From: Polyangiaceae bacterium
GTDB lineage: Bacteria > Myxococcota_A > Polyangia > Polyangiales > Polyangiaceae
Direction of reading: 5' to 3'
Assembly: GCA_025936045.1 (NCBI GenBank)
Contig: JAICUB010000005.1
Coordinates: 62,001 to 126,000, forward strand
DNA: 64,000 nt
The notes under the pieces are model-generated. The model was not told the origin of the DNA. It saw only the letters and a program-made list of their open reading frames with translations, and did not search any database. This document shows positions 9,470 through 18,485 of the stretch, one piece after another; within the stretch, counting starts at the first letter, position 1, and each line of letters starts with the position of its first letter. A program made the translations under genes and the position numbers.

Positions 9470-10087
9470 ATGTCCCTTTTCTCGGGCCCGTGGACGCGGC
9501 GCCGGGTCATTACGGCGGTTTTCGCCGGGCTCGGCGCCCTCGGCGGGCTGTCGCTCGTCGGTGCGCACGCGCTCTACCCGAGCGATCGGACGCCCGAGGG
9601 TGCGTACTACCGTGTCGTCATCGCCGTGAATCGCGGCGACGCGGCGCGGTTCTTCGCGTACCTCGAGACCCCCGCGCAGCACGCCTGTTACACGATTCGC
9701 GACTACCGGCGGCGCGCGCGCGAGCGGGTACTCGCGGCGTACCCGGAGCCCGAGCGCAGCGAACGCGCGAGCAAGCACGTCGAGGAAGCGACGGCGGCCG
9801 ACGGCTCCGACGTCTTCGCGCTCTACGCGCGGCGTCTCGGCTTCGTGGATCGGTTGCGCAAGGACCTTTCCGGCGTGGCTCGCGTCGAAGTGAGCGGCGA
9901 GCGCGCCACGGTCGAGACGGCGCGCGGGACGCGCTATCCGTTCCGGCGTCGTCCCGAAAACGGAATCTGGGGCCTCACGCTGTTTACCGCCGTGCTCGAG
10001 GCCGAAGCGGAACGCGCCGCGCGTGATTTCGCGCTCATCGACCGCGCCGCTTCCGACTACGAACGTGCGCGCAGAGCGGGCGAATGA
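9470..10087 (+). CDS. Membrane-anchored hypothetical protein
   Basis: A 205-residue protein of no family I recognise. One N-terminal membrane segment spans about residues 13-35 (VITAVFAGLGALGGLSLVGA), after a basic start, so the bulk is probably periplasmic. The soluble part starts with RTPEGAYYRVVIAVNRGDAARFFAYLE, which resembles the opening helix of small NTF2-like or lumazine-binding folds, and ends in an Arg/Ala-rich helix. The repeated basic and acidic helices have no catalytic motif. It is convergent with the next gene, with only 3 bp between stops. Confidence 0.7.
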   Translation: MSLFSGPWTRRRVITAVFAGLGALGGLSLVGAHALYPSDRTPEGAYYRVVIAVNRGDAARFFAYLETPAQHACYTIRDYRRRARERVLAAYPEPERSERASKHVEEATAADGSDVFALYARRLGFVDRLRKDLSGVARVEVSGERATVETARGTRYPFRRRPENGIWGLTLFTAVLEAEAERAARDFALIDRAASDYERARRAGE

Positions 10088-10090
10088 GCG

Positions 10091-11674
10091 CTACGCGCGC
10101 GCCGGCCCGCGTCGCACTTCGAGTACCTTGAGCACGGTGGCGAAGAGCTCGGCGAGCGTTTCGTAGAAGGCGCCGTCTTGCGAGCCCGCGGGCAGCACGG
10201 TGATGCCGAGCGGCTGCGGGCCGCAGGTGAGCGGTATCACGAAGACCGAGCGCTGACGCAAGCTCTCGAAGCTCGACGGGACGAGCTCGTGGCCGTCGTA
10301 GGCGACCATCTGCGGTTGAAGCGTCTTGGCGTCGAAGCCGAAGGCGAGCTTGAGCTGGCCGAGCGGCGTGCTCGCGTCCGCGGTGAGCACGAGCTCCGAG
10401 ACCGCGCATTCGTGGAGCTCGAAGCTCGGCAAGTGTTCGACGAGCGCGGTGGAGAGGTACGCCTGCGGGCCGAACATCTTCGTGTGCAAAACACGAGCGA
10501 GCCGCGTCAAGCGCTCGAACACGACCTCTTTGCCGACGAGCCGCATGCGCGTGCAAAATTCGTCGGCAAAACGCCTGCCGGCGTCGAACTCCGTGGAGCC
10601 GCTCGACGCCACGTCGCGCAAAATCGGCTCGAGCGCGAACGCGAAAGTGCCCGGCTCGCCGTGTAGCTCGGCCTCGAGCGCGTTGCGCAGGACGGCGCGC
10701 GTGGAAGCGTCGCCCGCGCTCGAACGCTCGACCGATTCGTCCGGGAGGACGAAGCGGCTCGTCGGCACGCAGCCGCACGAGCGTCTGAGCACGAGCTCCG
10801 TCTCGAGCGTCGTGCTGAGGGTCACGGTTTTTCCAGCGAGGACGTCGAGCACGAGCTCCGCGCCCGCGCGTCCGAGGTCCTCGAGCGGCTGGCGCACGGT
10901 CGTGAGCGGAGGGCTATGCACGCGTGCGGGCGTGATGTCGTCGAAGCCGACGACGGCGACTTGATCCGGCACCGAGATGCGCCGCCGCACGAGCTCGTCG
11001 ACGGCGCCGAACGCCATGTAATCGTTGCATGCGATGACGGCGTCGATTTCTCCGATCGGCACCTGGCGCCGATCGAAGAGCTCGCGAATGGCGCGCGCGC
11101 CGCTCTCGGTCGTGAAATCCCCGTCGAGCACGAGGCGCGGATCGAGCGGGAGGTTGTGACGCGCGAGCGTGCGTTCATATGCCGCGAGCCGCTGCTGGGC
11201 CTCCTGGTTCCGCTCCGCGCCTCTGATGAACGCGATGCGGCGATGCTCATGGTGATTGATGAGGTGCACCATGAGCTGCGTGATGCCCGCCGCGTCGTCG
11301 ATGCTGACGCTCGGCACACGCTCGGCCGGACCGATGCTGCAAAAGGGCAAGCCGCGCGAGTGCGCCCACTCCTCGACGCCGCTCACGCCCACGAAGGGGC
11401 TCACGACGCTCGTCAGGCAGAGGATGGCGTCGACGTTCGAAGGATGAACCAGATCGAAGATCGTCGCTCGTGCGCGATGCTCGGCATCCGGATCGGCCAT
11501 GCCCGAGCCCGCGAAGCAGACCACCGTTCCGCCGCGCTCCTCGACGGCAGCGCGCACGCCGCGCCAGATGTCCCACTCGTACGCGTTGTTCATGTACGCG
11601 GCGAGGAACCCGATGCGGGGGCCACGTCCGCCGCCCGCCCGCGCATTGCGTGCAGGCCGGGGCTCGAAACTCAT
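10091..11674 (-). CDS. LacI-type periplasmic-binding sensor protein without a DNA-binding domain
   Basis: A 527-residue protein. Residues 18-300 are a LacI/GalR-type ligand-binding domain (PRIGFLAAYMNNAYEWDI, RRIAFIRGAERNQEAQQRL, AVIACNDYMAFGAVDELVRR, VAVVGFDDITPARVHSPPLT, TTVRQPLEDLGRAGAELVL). The helix-turn-helix that normally precedes it is missing; the protein starts with a short Arg/Gly-rich tail. Residues about 320-527 include a C-terminal part (RQRSVFVIPLTCGPQPLGI to FYETLAELFATVLKVLE) that looks like the second half of a GAF domain. In such proteins a GGDEF or kinase output often follows, but none does here. It probably senses a small ligand and acts through a partner; role unknown. 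Confidence 0.78.
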   Translation of the reverse strand: MSFEPRPARNARAGGGRGPRIGFLAAYMNNAYEWDIWRGVRAAVEERGGTVVCFAGSGMADPDAEHRARATIFDLVHPSNVDAILCLTSVVSPFVGVSGVEEWAHSRGLPFCSIGPAERVPSVSIDDAAGITQLMVHLINHHEHRRIAFIRGAERNQEAQQRLAAYERTLARHNLPLDPRLVLDGDFTTESGARAIRELFDRRQVPIGEIDAVIACNDYMAFGAVDELVRRRISVPDQVAVVGFDDITPARVHSPPLTTVRQPLEDLGRAGAELVLDVLAGKTVTLSTTLETELVLRRSCGCVPTSRFVLPDESVERSSAGDASTRAVLRNALEAELHGEPGTFAFALEPILRDVASSGSTEFDAGRRFADEFCTRMRLVGKEVVFERLTRLARVLHTKMFGPQAYLSTALVEHLPSFELHECAVSELVLTADASTPLGQLKLAFGFDAKTLQPQMVAYDGHELVPSSFESLRQRSVFVIPLTCGPQPLGITVLPAGSQDGAFYETLAELFATVLKVLEVRRGPARA

Positions 11675-11717
11675 GCGCCGAGCATACGCTGGCTTCTGCC
11701 TCGCGACGGACTCGCGG

Positions 11718-12137
11718 TTAGCGCTTCTTCACGTCCGCGTAGCTCGTGCCGGGGGGTGCGCCGGTCTCGACGGGCAGGCCCTTCTGCGACCAACCGGGGT
11801 TCGGCCGTCCGAAAGCGTCACGCGCGCCGGCGAAGCCGGCAACCATGTCGGTGAGCGTGGCGTAGCCGGCGGCCTCGAGCATCGCGGCGGCGCGGCGTGA
11901 GCGGCCACCCGTTTTGCAGCCAATGACGAGCTTTGCATCCTTGGGAAACGCCCGCTCCATCACGCTCATGAAGTCCGCGTTCGGCTCGAGCCCGCCCGGG
12001 CCCATGTTCGACAGCGGAACGTTCACGGCGCCCGCGGGATGTCCGGCCTCGAACTCGGGCTCGGAGCGCACATCTACGTACGTGTGGCCCTCCGCCATGA
12101 GGGCTTGAGCTTCTTCGGGCGTCACGGCTTTGGCCAT
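11718..12137 (-). CDS. Rhodanese-like sulfurtransferase
   Basis: A 139-residue single-domain rhodanese. YVDVRSEPEFEAGHPAGAVNVP is the family start, split here as DVRSEPEFEAGHP then GAVNVP, and the active-site loop is IGCKTGGRSRRAA with catalytic Cys near residue 73. The C-terminus extends beyond the usual domain with a Pro/Gly-rich end. It transfers sulfane sulfur to thiophilic acceptors such as cyanide or thioredoxin. It is divergent from ribonuclease J, and no sulfur-metabolism partner is beside it. The start complementary to 12135-12137 gives MAKAVTPEEAQALM, a typical rhodanese N-terminus. Confidence 0.92.
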   Translation of the reverse strand: MAKAVTPEEAQALMAEGHTYVDVRSEPEFEAGHPAGAVNVPLSNMGPGGLEPNADFMSVMERAFPKDAKLVIGCKTGGRSRRAAAMLEAAGYATLTDMVAGFAGARDAFGRPNPGWSQKGLPVETGAPPGTSYADVKKR

Positions 12138-12234
12138 CGGGTCCGGCGAAGCTAATCACTCGTCAACCGTGGAGCAACCGGGGACCGGACCGCCGGCCGA
12201 AGCTCCGGAGGCTCACACGGCATCGGAAAATGCA

Positions 12235-13896
12235 ATGTTCACGCGCGTGAGTGACCTCGCGCCCGGAACCGTACGGCTCGTCCCCCTCGGGGGCCTCGGC
12301 CGCATTGGGATGAACTGCCTCGCCGTAGAGCAGGCTGACGGCATCCTCGTCGTCGACTGCGGCATCGGTTTTCCGGAGGACAGCCTCGGTATCGACGTGC
12401 TGCACCCGGACTTCAGCTGGCTCGTCGAGCGCGCCGACCGGGTGCGCGGCGTATTTCTGACGCACGGTCACGAGGATCACGTCGGGGCGCTGCCGTACCT
12501 GCTCGACGAGCTCGACGTGCCGATTTGGGGACCGGCGCACGCGCTCGCCGTCGCGCGCAAGCGGCTCTTCGAGCACGACTACGCGCCCGGTGAGCTCGAC
12601 TTGCGCCCGGCCGAGGCGGGTCGGTCGTACACGGTCGGCGGCTTCGAAGTCGAGCCGGTGCGGGTCACCCATTCGATCGTCGAAGCCACGGCCCTGCGCA
12701 TCGCGACCGCGGGCGGCACCCTGCTGCATACCGGCGACTTCAACCTCGATCCCGATCCTCCCGACGGCGAACCGACGGACGAAGCGCGCCTTTTGCAGAT
12801 CGGAGACGAAGGCGTCGCGCTCATGCTGAGCGACAGTACCAACAGCGAAGTGCCCGAGCGCTTCGGCTCGGAACGCAGCGTCGCCGACGCGGTCGAGGCG
12901 CTCGTAGCGGCCGCGACGAGCGCCGTCGTCGTCGCGATGTTCGCGAGCAACGTGCAGCGCTTGATCACCTTCGGCGCACTCGCGCACAAGCTCGGACGCA
13001 AGGTGCTCGTGCTCGGGCGGAGCCTCGAGAGCCAGGTGCAGATTGCGACCGAGCTCCGGCGGCTGCGCTGGCCGAGCGATCTCTTGATCGACCCCGAGCG
13101 CGCGCGCAGCTATCCCCGCGAGCGACTGCTCGTGCTCGCGGGCGGCACGCAAGCGGAGCCGAACTCGGCCATGCGCCGGCTCTCGCTCGGACAGCACCCC
13201 GCGTTCGCGCTCGCGCCGGGCGACACCGTCATCCTCTCGAGTCGCGTCATCCCCGGCAACGAGCGCGGCGTCTTCGAGATGCAGAACGATCTCCTGCGCC
13301 AGGGCGTGTTGCTCAAAAATCGCGTCACGGATCCGGGTGTGCACACGAGCGGGCACGGCGGGCGCACCGAGCAAACGCGGATGCTCGAGCTCGTGCGGCC
13401 GCGCTGCTTCGTCCCGGTCCACGGCACGCTCGCGCACCTGCGCCGGCATGCCGCGCTCGCCGAAGAGCTCGGCGTTTCGGTGGTCAAAGTCGTGGAAGAC
13501 GGCGTGCCGCTCCTGTGCGACGGAGGCTCGCTCAGCACCGAGGGTCGCGTCCGTCAGGGACGCATCGCCGTCGCCGTCGGCGGCGAGCCGATCGACGACG
13601 AGACGCTGAAAGAACGCGCCGAGCTCGCTCGCAGCGGCGTGGTGATCGTCGGGCTCACGCTCGACCGCGAGCGCCGGAGCGTCGGTACGCCGCGCGCGAC
13701 GGCCCGCGGCGTGCCGGCGTTGACGGCCGCAGGGCTCCGTTCGCTCGAGCGCGAAGCCGTGCGGGCGCTCGAGATCTTTCGCGAGGGCCGGGGGCTCTCG
13801 CTCGAGGAGTTCGTCCGAAGGACGGTGCGCCGCAAAGTCGAGGAGCTGTCGGGAACCCGCGCGGTGCTCGAGGTGCTCGTCCTCGACGTCGAGTGA
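12235..13896 (+). CDS. rnj: Ribonuclease J
   Basis: A 553-residue metallo-beta-lactamase/beta-CASP nuclease. The N-terminal RLVPLGGLGRIGMNCLAVE, the zinc motif HGHEDH at residues 77-82, LLHTGDFNLD and SDSTNSEVP are diagnostic of RNase J, and the beta-CASP core continues with HTSGHGGR and PVHGTLAHL. It is the 5'-3' exo/endonuclease of mRNA decay and rRNA maturation in bacteria that have it. The ATG at 12235 is chosen; a GTG at 12169 and an ATG at 12130 are also in frame, but the latter overlaps the divergent rhodanese start. Length matches the family. Confidence 0.93.
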   Translation: MFTRVSDLAPGTVRLVPLGGLGRIGMNCLAVEQADGILVVDCGIGFPEDSLGIDVLHPDFSWLVERADRVRGVFLTHGHEDHVGALPYLLDELDVPIWGPAHALAVARKRLFEHDYAPGELDLRPAEAGRSYTVGGFEVEPVRVTHSIVEATALRIATAGGTLLHTGDFNLDPDPPDGEPTDEARLLQIGDEGVALMLSDSTNSEVPERFGSERSVADAVEALVAAATSAVVVAMFASNVQRLITFGALAHKLGRKVLVLGRSLESQVQIATELRRLRWPSDLLIDPERARSYPRERLLVLAGGTQAEPNSAMRRLSLGQHPAFALAPGDTVILSSRVIPGNERGVFEMQNDLLRQGVLLKNRVTDPGVHTSGHGGRTEQTRMLELVRPRCFVPVHGTLAHLRRHAALAEELGVSVVKVVEDGVPLLCDGGSLSTEGRVRQGRIAVAVGGEPIDDETLKERAELARSGVVIVGLTLDRERRSVGTPRATARGVPALTAAGLRSLEREAVRALEIFREGRGLSLEEFVRRTVRRKVEELSGTRAVLEVLVLDVE

Positions 13897-13924
13897 GCGT
13901 CGCGCCCCGACGGAGCGGGTCGGT

Positions 13925-14632
13925 TCAGGCTTCGAGCGCGCGTTCGCCGAGGTCCGCGGCGCACGTCAGGCACTTCTTCGGGACGCGATCTTTCAAATAG
14001 ACCTCGCCGCACTGGGGGCAGAGCCGCGCGTCGCGCTCGAAAGCGACGGTCTTCCCACTGGCCGCGCAGGTGCGCCCCGCGACTTGCGGCGCGTCGACCG
14101 TGAGGACCTCGCCGTCGTCGTCGCGCGGCGTCGGCAGGCCTTCGATCGCAGCTCGCTTCACGTCCATCGCCTCCGGGATCCGGCGCGTGCCTTCGGCGAG
14201 GATGCGCGCCACGGCTTTCGGCTGCGCCGCGATGTTGATGGCGCTCGTGCTCTCTTTCCCTTCGAGGAAGAGCTTGCCCTTCTCTGCATACACGCGTTTG
14301 AGATCGCACCAGCCGATGCGCTCGAGCTCGTTGCCTCGTTCGATCGCAATGCCCAGATCCCCGACCCGGACCGGCAGCGTTCCGAGGTCGCCGAAAGCGA
14401 CGGCGCCCACGAGCGCGAAGGCGCCGAGCGCCACGAGGTAGACGGCGAAGCTCTTCGGCTGCTCGAAGATCCAGCGCTCGTAGACGCCGGCGCCGAGCAG
14501 CGCCGCGCCGAGCATCCCGACGCCGACGGCCACCTTGGACGCGTAGGTCTGCTCACCGGTGTAGCGGTGTTCCTTGCGCGTGCGCTTCGAGGACTTCTTC
14601 TTCTTCTTCTTGGAACCCTGAACCTCGGCCAT
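13925..14632 (-). CDS. Membrane protein with C-terminal zinc-ribbon-like motif
   Basis: A 235-residue protein starting at the ATG complementary to 14630-14632. Residues 8-20 are a run of Lys/Ser (KKKKKKSSKRTRKEH). Two membrane segments follow (VAVGVGMLGAALLGAGV and FAVYLVALGAFALVGAVAF). A cytoplasmic PH-like stretch (LGIAIERGNELERIGWCDLK, KGKLFLEGKE) resembles the bacterial PH fold that follows a membrane pair. The C-terminus has paired cysteines, TCAASG, LCPQCGEVY and KKCLTCAADL, arranged as a zinc ribbon. The family is not recognised. It is divergent from the next gene with about 100 bp between. Confidence 0.75.
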   Translation of the reverse strand: MAEVQGSKKKKKKSSKRTRKEHRYTGEQTYASKVAVGVGMLGAALLGAGVYERWIFEQPKSFAVYLVALGAFALVGAVAFGDLGTLPVRVGDLGIAIERGNELERIGWCDLKRVYAEKGKLFLEGKESTSAINIAAQPKAVARILAEGTRRIPEAMDVKRAAIEGLPTPRDDDGEVLTVDAPQVAGRTCAASGKTVAFERDARLCPQCGEVYLKDRVPKKCLTCAADLGERALEA

Positions 14633-14730
14633 AGCGGTCGAGTGAATACCACGATCCCGCAAAGGCGGGACGATGCGGCACTTTGGCCGCGCTCGCCGCA
14701 ACTTCGTGGCATGATTTGCGCGGGGCCCGC

Positions 14731-16044
14731 ATGCAAGCTTCCGTACGCTCGGCGCTCTATGTGCTGCCCGTCGTCACGGTGGCAATGGTAGCGCTGGCGC
14801 TCCTGACGGGCGGCACCGCGCGAGCGGTGCGCGTGGCCCGCGTGTGGGGTGGTCCGACGACGGCGGAGCGCGTGAGCGTGCGCGCCGAGCTCTTCGATTT
14901 GCTCGAGGATCGCGGCGCCGTTCAAGAGACGCCCGTCACGGCCGGCGAGGTCTCGCTCGCCCTCCACGCGCCCGGCTTCGACGCCGTGCGGCGCGCGCCG
15001 CTCGATGCCGACGGGGCAGCCGAGCTCGTGTTCGACACGCCGCTCGCCGCCCGGCCTCTGGAGCTCGCCGTGACTCAGGGCGGCGTCGATGCGGCCCGCG
15101 GACGTATCGAGCTCGCCGTGGCGCCGTGGGCGCGCGCGGCGCGGCGGCGCGGCGGTTGGGCCGTCACGCGCGCGGGTGAGTTCGAGGTCGCGGTCGCCCC
15201 CGAGCGCGGGGCGCTGGCGGTCCCGTTCGAAGAACGACTCGCGTTCCGGGTGACGCGCGGCGGCGGCGCCGTGCCGAACCTCCACGTGCACGCGAGCGCG
15301 ACCGGAGCGCGGCTCACGCCGAGCGAGGCCGTCACGGACGCGGGCGGCCGCGCGAGCTTCGCGATCGCTCCCGAAGAGCACGCCGTCACGGTCTCCTTCG
15401 AGCTCGCGCAGGGCGGGCGCGCGTCCTTCGCGCTGCCGATCGTCCCGGGCGCGCTGCGAGCGCGTGAAGACGGCGCTTCGCTCGTCATCGAGTCGCCGGT
15501 GCCGCGCGAGGTCGCTTACTTCGCGGTGGTGACGCTGACCGAACGCCTGTTCGGCGGGCGCGTGACGCTCGCTGCCGACGCGAGCGGTCGGAGCGTTGCG
15601 CGGGTGTCGCTGCCGTCACTCGCACCCGGGCAGCACTATGCCGTCGTCTCGAGCGAGCCGGATCTCAGGAGCAGCGCCGCCGTCGGCTGGCCGCTCGAGC
15701 CCGTGGCCGGCGGCGAGCCCGAGCAGACGTTCGACGCCGTCGAAGCCTTGCTGCTCGACGGGCGCCCCCGCGCGCTCGCTCGCGAGGCTCGCCGTCGTGC
15801 GCGCGTGCGCTGGGTGATCGGCGCGTTCTCGGCGACGGCCCTCGCGATTGAGCTCCTGCTCTTGGTTGCGTTCACGCGCAGGAGCGATCGCGCGCTCGAC
15901 GCGCACCTCGCCGAGGCCGGCATGGACGCTCGGGACGCGAGCCGGCTCGCGCCGAAGCGGTCCCCCGCCGTGGTCGTCGCGCTGCTCGCCGTGGCGCTCG
16001 GATTCTTGGTGGTGGCGCTGATCGGCATGCTCAGGATCGGATGA
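14731..16044 (+). CDS. Exported/membrane protein with Ig-like domains
   Basis: A 437-residue protein with an N-terminal membrane segment (about residues 8-33), an extracytoplasmic body to about residue 350 and two membrane helices at the end (WVIGAFSATALAIELLLLVAF and VVALLAVALGFLVVALIGML). The body shows beta-rich Ig-like patterns such as HVHASATGARLTPSEAVTD followed by AGGRASFAI, the signature of bacterial invasin/Big_1-like repeats, and again in LAADASGRSVARVSL. No enzyme motif is seen. The ATG at 14731 follows a short divergent intergenic region. The Ig-like call is by pattern only. Confidence 0.68.
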   Translation: MQASVRSALYVLPVVTVAMVALALLTGGTARAVRVARVWGGPTTAERVSVRAELFDLLEDRGAVQETPVTAGEVSLALHAPGFDAVRRAPLDADGAAELVFDTPLAARPLELAVTQGGVDAARGRIELAVAPWARAARRRGGWAVTRAGEFEVAVAPERGALAVPFEERLAFRVTRGGGAVPNLHVHASATGARLTPSEAVTDAGGRASFAIAPEEHAVTVSFELAQGGRASFALPIVPGALRAREDGASLVIESPVPREVAYFAVVTLTERLFGGRVTLAADASGRSVARVSLPSLAPGQHYAVVSSEPDLRSSAAVGWPLEPVAGGEPEQTFDAVEALLLDGRPRALAREARRRARVRWVIGAFSATALAIELLLLVAFTRRSDRALDAHLAEAGMDARDASRLAPKRSPAVVVALLAVALGFLVVALIGMLRIG

Positions 16045-16121
16045 GCGGAACGGCGCGCCCCGCCGACGCCTGCACGGCGTGCGCCTTCGGTCGCCCCTAA
16101 AACCAAAAAATCTGCTCTGCT

Positions 16122-17447
16122 TCAGGCCGCGGGATCGCGGAGCGGAGGCTCGAGCAGCATGCGGCGGAGCACGCGCTGCATGACGGCGCCGTCGGCGCTG
16201 CCCGCGGTTTCTCGGCACGAGTGCATCGCGAGCATGGGGTTACCGATGTCGAGTGAACGCATGCCGAGGCGAGCGGCCGTGATGGGGCCTATCGTCGAGC
16301 CGCACGGCTGATCGTTGCGCGACGCGAAAAACTGCGGGCTCACGCCCTCGGCCCGGCATGCTTCGACGAAAGCCCCCTGCGCGACGGCGTCGGTTGCGTA
16401 GGATTGACTCGCGTTCACCTTGACGACGGGGCCGCCTCCGAGGAGCGGGCGATGGAGCTTGTCGTGCTTGTCGGCGTAGTTCGGGTGGACGGCGTGCGCC
16501 ATGTCCGCCGAAACGAAGAGCGAGCGAGCGACCGCTCGGTGTAGCGCGTCCGCCTGCGCTCTCTCGTAACCGAACGCGAGCCGGTCGAGCACGCTGTCGA
16601 GCAAGGGTGAACGGGCGCCCGCCGCGCTTTGGCTGCCCACCTCTTCGTGATCGTGGAGCGCGATGACGCGCGTCGCCGGGCCCGGCGCGCGTGCTTCGAG
16701 CAGCGCCGAGACGATCGGATGGCAGGAGCCGAGGTTGTCGAGGCGCCCCGACGAAATCAGCTCGGCCGCCGCGCCGCCGACGCTCGCGCCTTGCCCGTCG
16801 AAGAAGCACAGATCGAAGCCGACGATGTCGGCCGCGCCGGCGCCCGAGGACGGTGTCGCTCCGAGCGCCGCGACGACGAGATCCGAGAGCGTGCGTGCCT
16901 CCGAGCTCTCGAGCCCCCACACCGGCGCGAGGTGATGCTGGGGATTGACGACGAGCCCCTCTTTGTTCACGTCGCGGTTCAGGTGGATGGCGAGGTTCGG
17001 AATGCGGAACGGCGTGCCCTCGAGCCGCACGAGCTCGTGTCGGCCGCCCGCGAGCGCGACCCTGCCCGCGAGCCCGAGGTCGCGATCGAGCCAGGTCGTG
17101 AAGAGCACGCCGCCGTAAATCTCGACGGCGGCTTGGCGGTAGCCCGCGTGCGAGAGCTCGGGGCTCGGCTTGAGCCTGAGGTTCGGCGAATCGGTGTGCG
17201 CGCCGAGCACGATGAAGCCGGCCTCGGCGGGCGCGGCGCTGCCGGCCACGAACGCGAGGAGCGAGCCGCCGCGCTGCACGAAGCCGCACGTGCCCGGCGT
17301 GACCCGCCAGGCGTCAGCCTCGGCGAACGGCGTGAAGCCCGCCTGCGCGAGCCGGTCCCGCACCGAGCGTGCCGCGTGGTACGGCGTCGGGGACGCGTCG
17401 AGAAACGCCATGAAATCTCGGAGCTCGGCGCTATCGGCGGCGGGCAT
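16122..17447 (-). CDS. apeB: M18 family aminopeptidase
   Basis: A 441-residue zinc aminopeptidase of the aspartyl aminopeptidase family, close to the usual 430 residues. Metal and catalytic motifs are complete: GAHTDSPNLRLKP, the DRDLGLAGRV loop, HDHEEVGSQSAAGA and SADMAHAVHPNYADKHD, with the final metal His in AMHSC near the C-terminus. It removes N-terminal, often acidic, residues from peptides in the cytoplasm. It is divergent from the following hypothetical/kinase operon, with 24 bp between starts. The start complementary to 17445-17447 is supported by the typical opening AELRDFMAFLDASPTPYHA. Confidence 0.95.
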   Translation of the reverse strand: MPAADSAELRDFMAFLDASPTPYHAARSVRDRLAQAGFTPFAEADAWRVTPGTCGFVQRGGSLLAFVAGSAAPAEAGFIVLGAHTDSPNLRLKPSPELSHAGYRQAAVEIYGGVLFTTWLDRDLGLAGRVALAGGRHELVRLEGTPFRIPNLAIHLNRDVNKEGLVVNPQHHLAPVWGLESSEARTLSDLVVAALGATPSSGAGAADIVGFDLCFFDGQGASVGGAAAELISSGRLDNLGSCHPIVSALLEARAPGPATRVIALHDHEEVGSQSAAGARSPLLDSVLDRLAFGYERAQADALHRAVARSLFVSADMAHAVHPNYADKHDKLHRPLLGGGPVVKVNASQSYATDAVAQGAFVEACRAEGVSPQFFASRNDQPCGSTIGPITAARLGMRSLDIGNPMLAMHSCRETAGSADGAVMQRVLRRMLLEPPLRDPAA

Positions 17448-17471
17448 GCTTGCCGACTATACTCCGCCGCC

Positions 17472-18485
17472 GTGTTCACCCGCGACGTCTTCCTGGAAGG
17501 CTTCACCCACGAGCAGTGGGCGCGCCTCGGCGACGTGTTCCGCCCCCTCGAAGCGGCGGATCGCCGTGCGGCGCGTGACGCCGACGGGCCCGAGGGGGGC
17601 GTCGTCGCCGTCACCACCGGGACGACGCTCCGTAAGGTAGTGAGCACGCGCGTCGGGCGCGTCGATGTACGCGAGCAGCCGTGGCCGGAATCGCTCGAGG
17701 CGCTCGCCGCGCGTCACGGAGCGCGCTGGGCCGCGGAAATCTCGACCGGCGCTCTCGACGAGCTGATGGACCGTTTCGGTGAGCGGCTCTCGCCCGGACA
17801 GGACTACCTCGGGCAGGCCCTCGAGTTCATCGCGATCACGCGTGAGCTCGAAGCCGAGCATCTCATCACGCTCTTTCCGTGGCGCATCGCCGATTGGCCC
17901 CTGCCGAGCGAGCGTGCGGTGGGTCGCGCGCTCGATCTCTTGTGCCCGAGCGAAAAGTCGCTAGTCCTCGGCGTGTTCGAGGGCGGCGCGCTCTCGACCT
18001 GTCTCGTGGCGCGGCGGCGCGGGAACGGATTCGATCGACTCGTCGGGCCCGACGAGCTCGCGCGCGACCTCGGACTTTTGTCCGGCGATTTCCGGCGCGA
18101 TCAACGCCACCTCGCGGCGGCGATCGAGCGGCGCGTCGGCAAGATTGCAGTCGGGTGCTACGGCGAGCTCCACACGTTCCGCGAGCTCGCCGGCGCGCGC
18201 GAGCCGGGCGCCTGGGCTCGCGCCGTCGCGGCGCAGGACCTCGTGATTTCACCCTGGATGCCCGCCGTGGCGCTGCCGCTCGGTCTCGACGCCGGACGCG
18301 CCGCTTTCCGCGAGATCCAGGAGCTTGCGTCCCGTTTCGGCGCCGGGCACCTGTTCTCGCGCCAGGGCCCGCTCGTACAGGCGTTCATGGGGCTCGAGCG
18401 GCCGAACTTCCTCGGCGAGGACGTGCGTGAGTTCTTGGGTTTCGATCCCTGGGCGCTCCTCGTCAAGCTCTTCCGAGGAAGGTAG
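17472..18485 (+). CDS. Hypothetical protein heading the NtrY-like kinase operon
   Basis: A 337-residue soluble protein starting with GTG at 17472; longer in-frame extensions lie opposite the aminopeptidase gene and are shadow. No signal peptide, membrane segment or known motif is seen. The middle contains GKIAVGCYGELHTFREL and the end is rich in aromatic residues (EDVREFLGFDPWALLVKLF). Its stop codon overlaps the GTG of the histidine kinase gene (TAGTG), so the two are translationally coupled and probably act together. Function unknown. Confidence 0.75.
   Translation: MFTRDVFLEGFTHEQWARLGDVFRPLEAADRRAARDADGPEGGVVAVTTGTTLRKVVSTRVGRVDVREQPWPESLEALAARHGARWAAEISTGALDELMDRFGERLSPGQDYLGQALEFIAITRELEAEHLITLFPWRIADWPLPSERAVGRALDLLCPSEKSLVLGVFEGGALSTCLVARRRGNGFDRLVGPDELARDLGLLSGDFRRDQRHLAAAIERRVGKIAVGCYGELHTFRELAGAREPGAWARAVAAQDLVISPWMPAVALPLGLDAGRAAFREIQELASRFGAGHLFSRQGPLVQAFMGLERPNFLGEDVREFLGFDPWALLVKLFRGR

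Noticed and set aside
12163..13449. Minus-strand open frame (428 codons) opposite ribonuclease J
   Set aside because: Shadow of a gene with complete metallo-beta-lactamase motifs.
16045..16121. Possible terminator hairpin (ACGCC-TGCAC-GGCGT) between convergent genes
   Set aside because: Only a 5-bp stem without a following T run; such stems are common by chance at this GC content.
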